From Chitinophagales bacterium (GTDB taxonomy: Bacteria > Bacteroidota > Bacteroidia > Chitinophagales > UBA2359), in NCBI GenBank assembly GCA_020629335.1, contig JAHDDN010000334.1, forward strand, positions 1 through 6,157: a stretch of DNA of 6,157 bases, written 5' to 3'. The stretch's first letter is position 1. Every line of letters starts with the position of its first letter. Below, piece by piece: positions 6,108-6,157 of the stretch. Below the pieces are notes generated by a model that made no database searches, was not told the DNA's origin, and worked only from the letters and a program-made list of their open reading frames with translations. The position numbers and the translations under genes are program-made.

Positions 6108-6157
6108 AATAATCCCCATCAAAAAGTAGCGTTTTTTTGAAAATTAGCTTAGCTTTG

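Noticed and set aside
6119..6140. TCAAAAA...TTTTTGA hairpin at the right edge as a terminator
   Set aside because: The stem is almost entirely A-T pairs with an 8-base loop and no GC core, so it is unlikely to terminate transcription.

Overview
The window looks like chromosomal DNA from a member of the Bacteroidota. The evidence is an AT-rich sequence, weak or absent Shine-Dalgarno sites, and two long secreted proteins that each end in a type IX secretion system (T9SS) type A sorting domain with the FYPNP/LYPNP signature. Such long secreted, propeller- and beta-helix-containing proteins are common in Saprospiria and Cytophagia relatives. The class is an inference and was not checked against any database.

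Layout: positions 1-403 are non-coding as far as I can see. They hold two near-identical palindromic sites, a weak Bacteroidota-type promoter match and a small overlapping hairpin pair. Positions 404-3937 (+) encode a 1177-residue multidomain surface protein: signal peptide, seven RCC1-type propeller repeats, a Cys-rich hinge, a right-handed beta-helix, a helical segment and a T9SS sorting domain. After only 21 bases, 3959-5683 (+) encodes a 574-residue protein: signal peptide, seven 'DGGF-hAG' type propeller repeats, a PKD domain and a T9SS sorting domain. Both end in TAA and are probably co-transcribed. A very strong intrinsic terminator lies at 5873-5909, about 190 bases past the second stop. 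Between stop and terminator is a 123-base nested inverted repeat. The right edge (5910-6157) is a cluster of short intergenic repeats: a 21-bp near-perfect palindrome, two copies of a 44-bp direct repeat at an 85-bp pitch, and an imperfect palindrome.

Together the two genes read as a secretion-cargo operon. Both products would cross the inner membrane by Sec and the outer membrane by T9SS, and end on the cell surface or outside the cell. Each pairs a predicted seven-bladed propeller with a binding-type or structural module. No catalytic motif, defence gene, mobilisation gene or CRISPR array was found. The least ordinary items are the RCC1/beta-helix fusion, the 123-base folded element in the 3' untranslated region, and the downstream repeat cluster.
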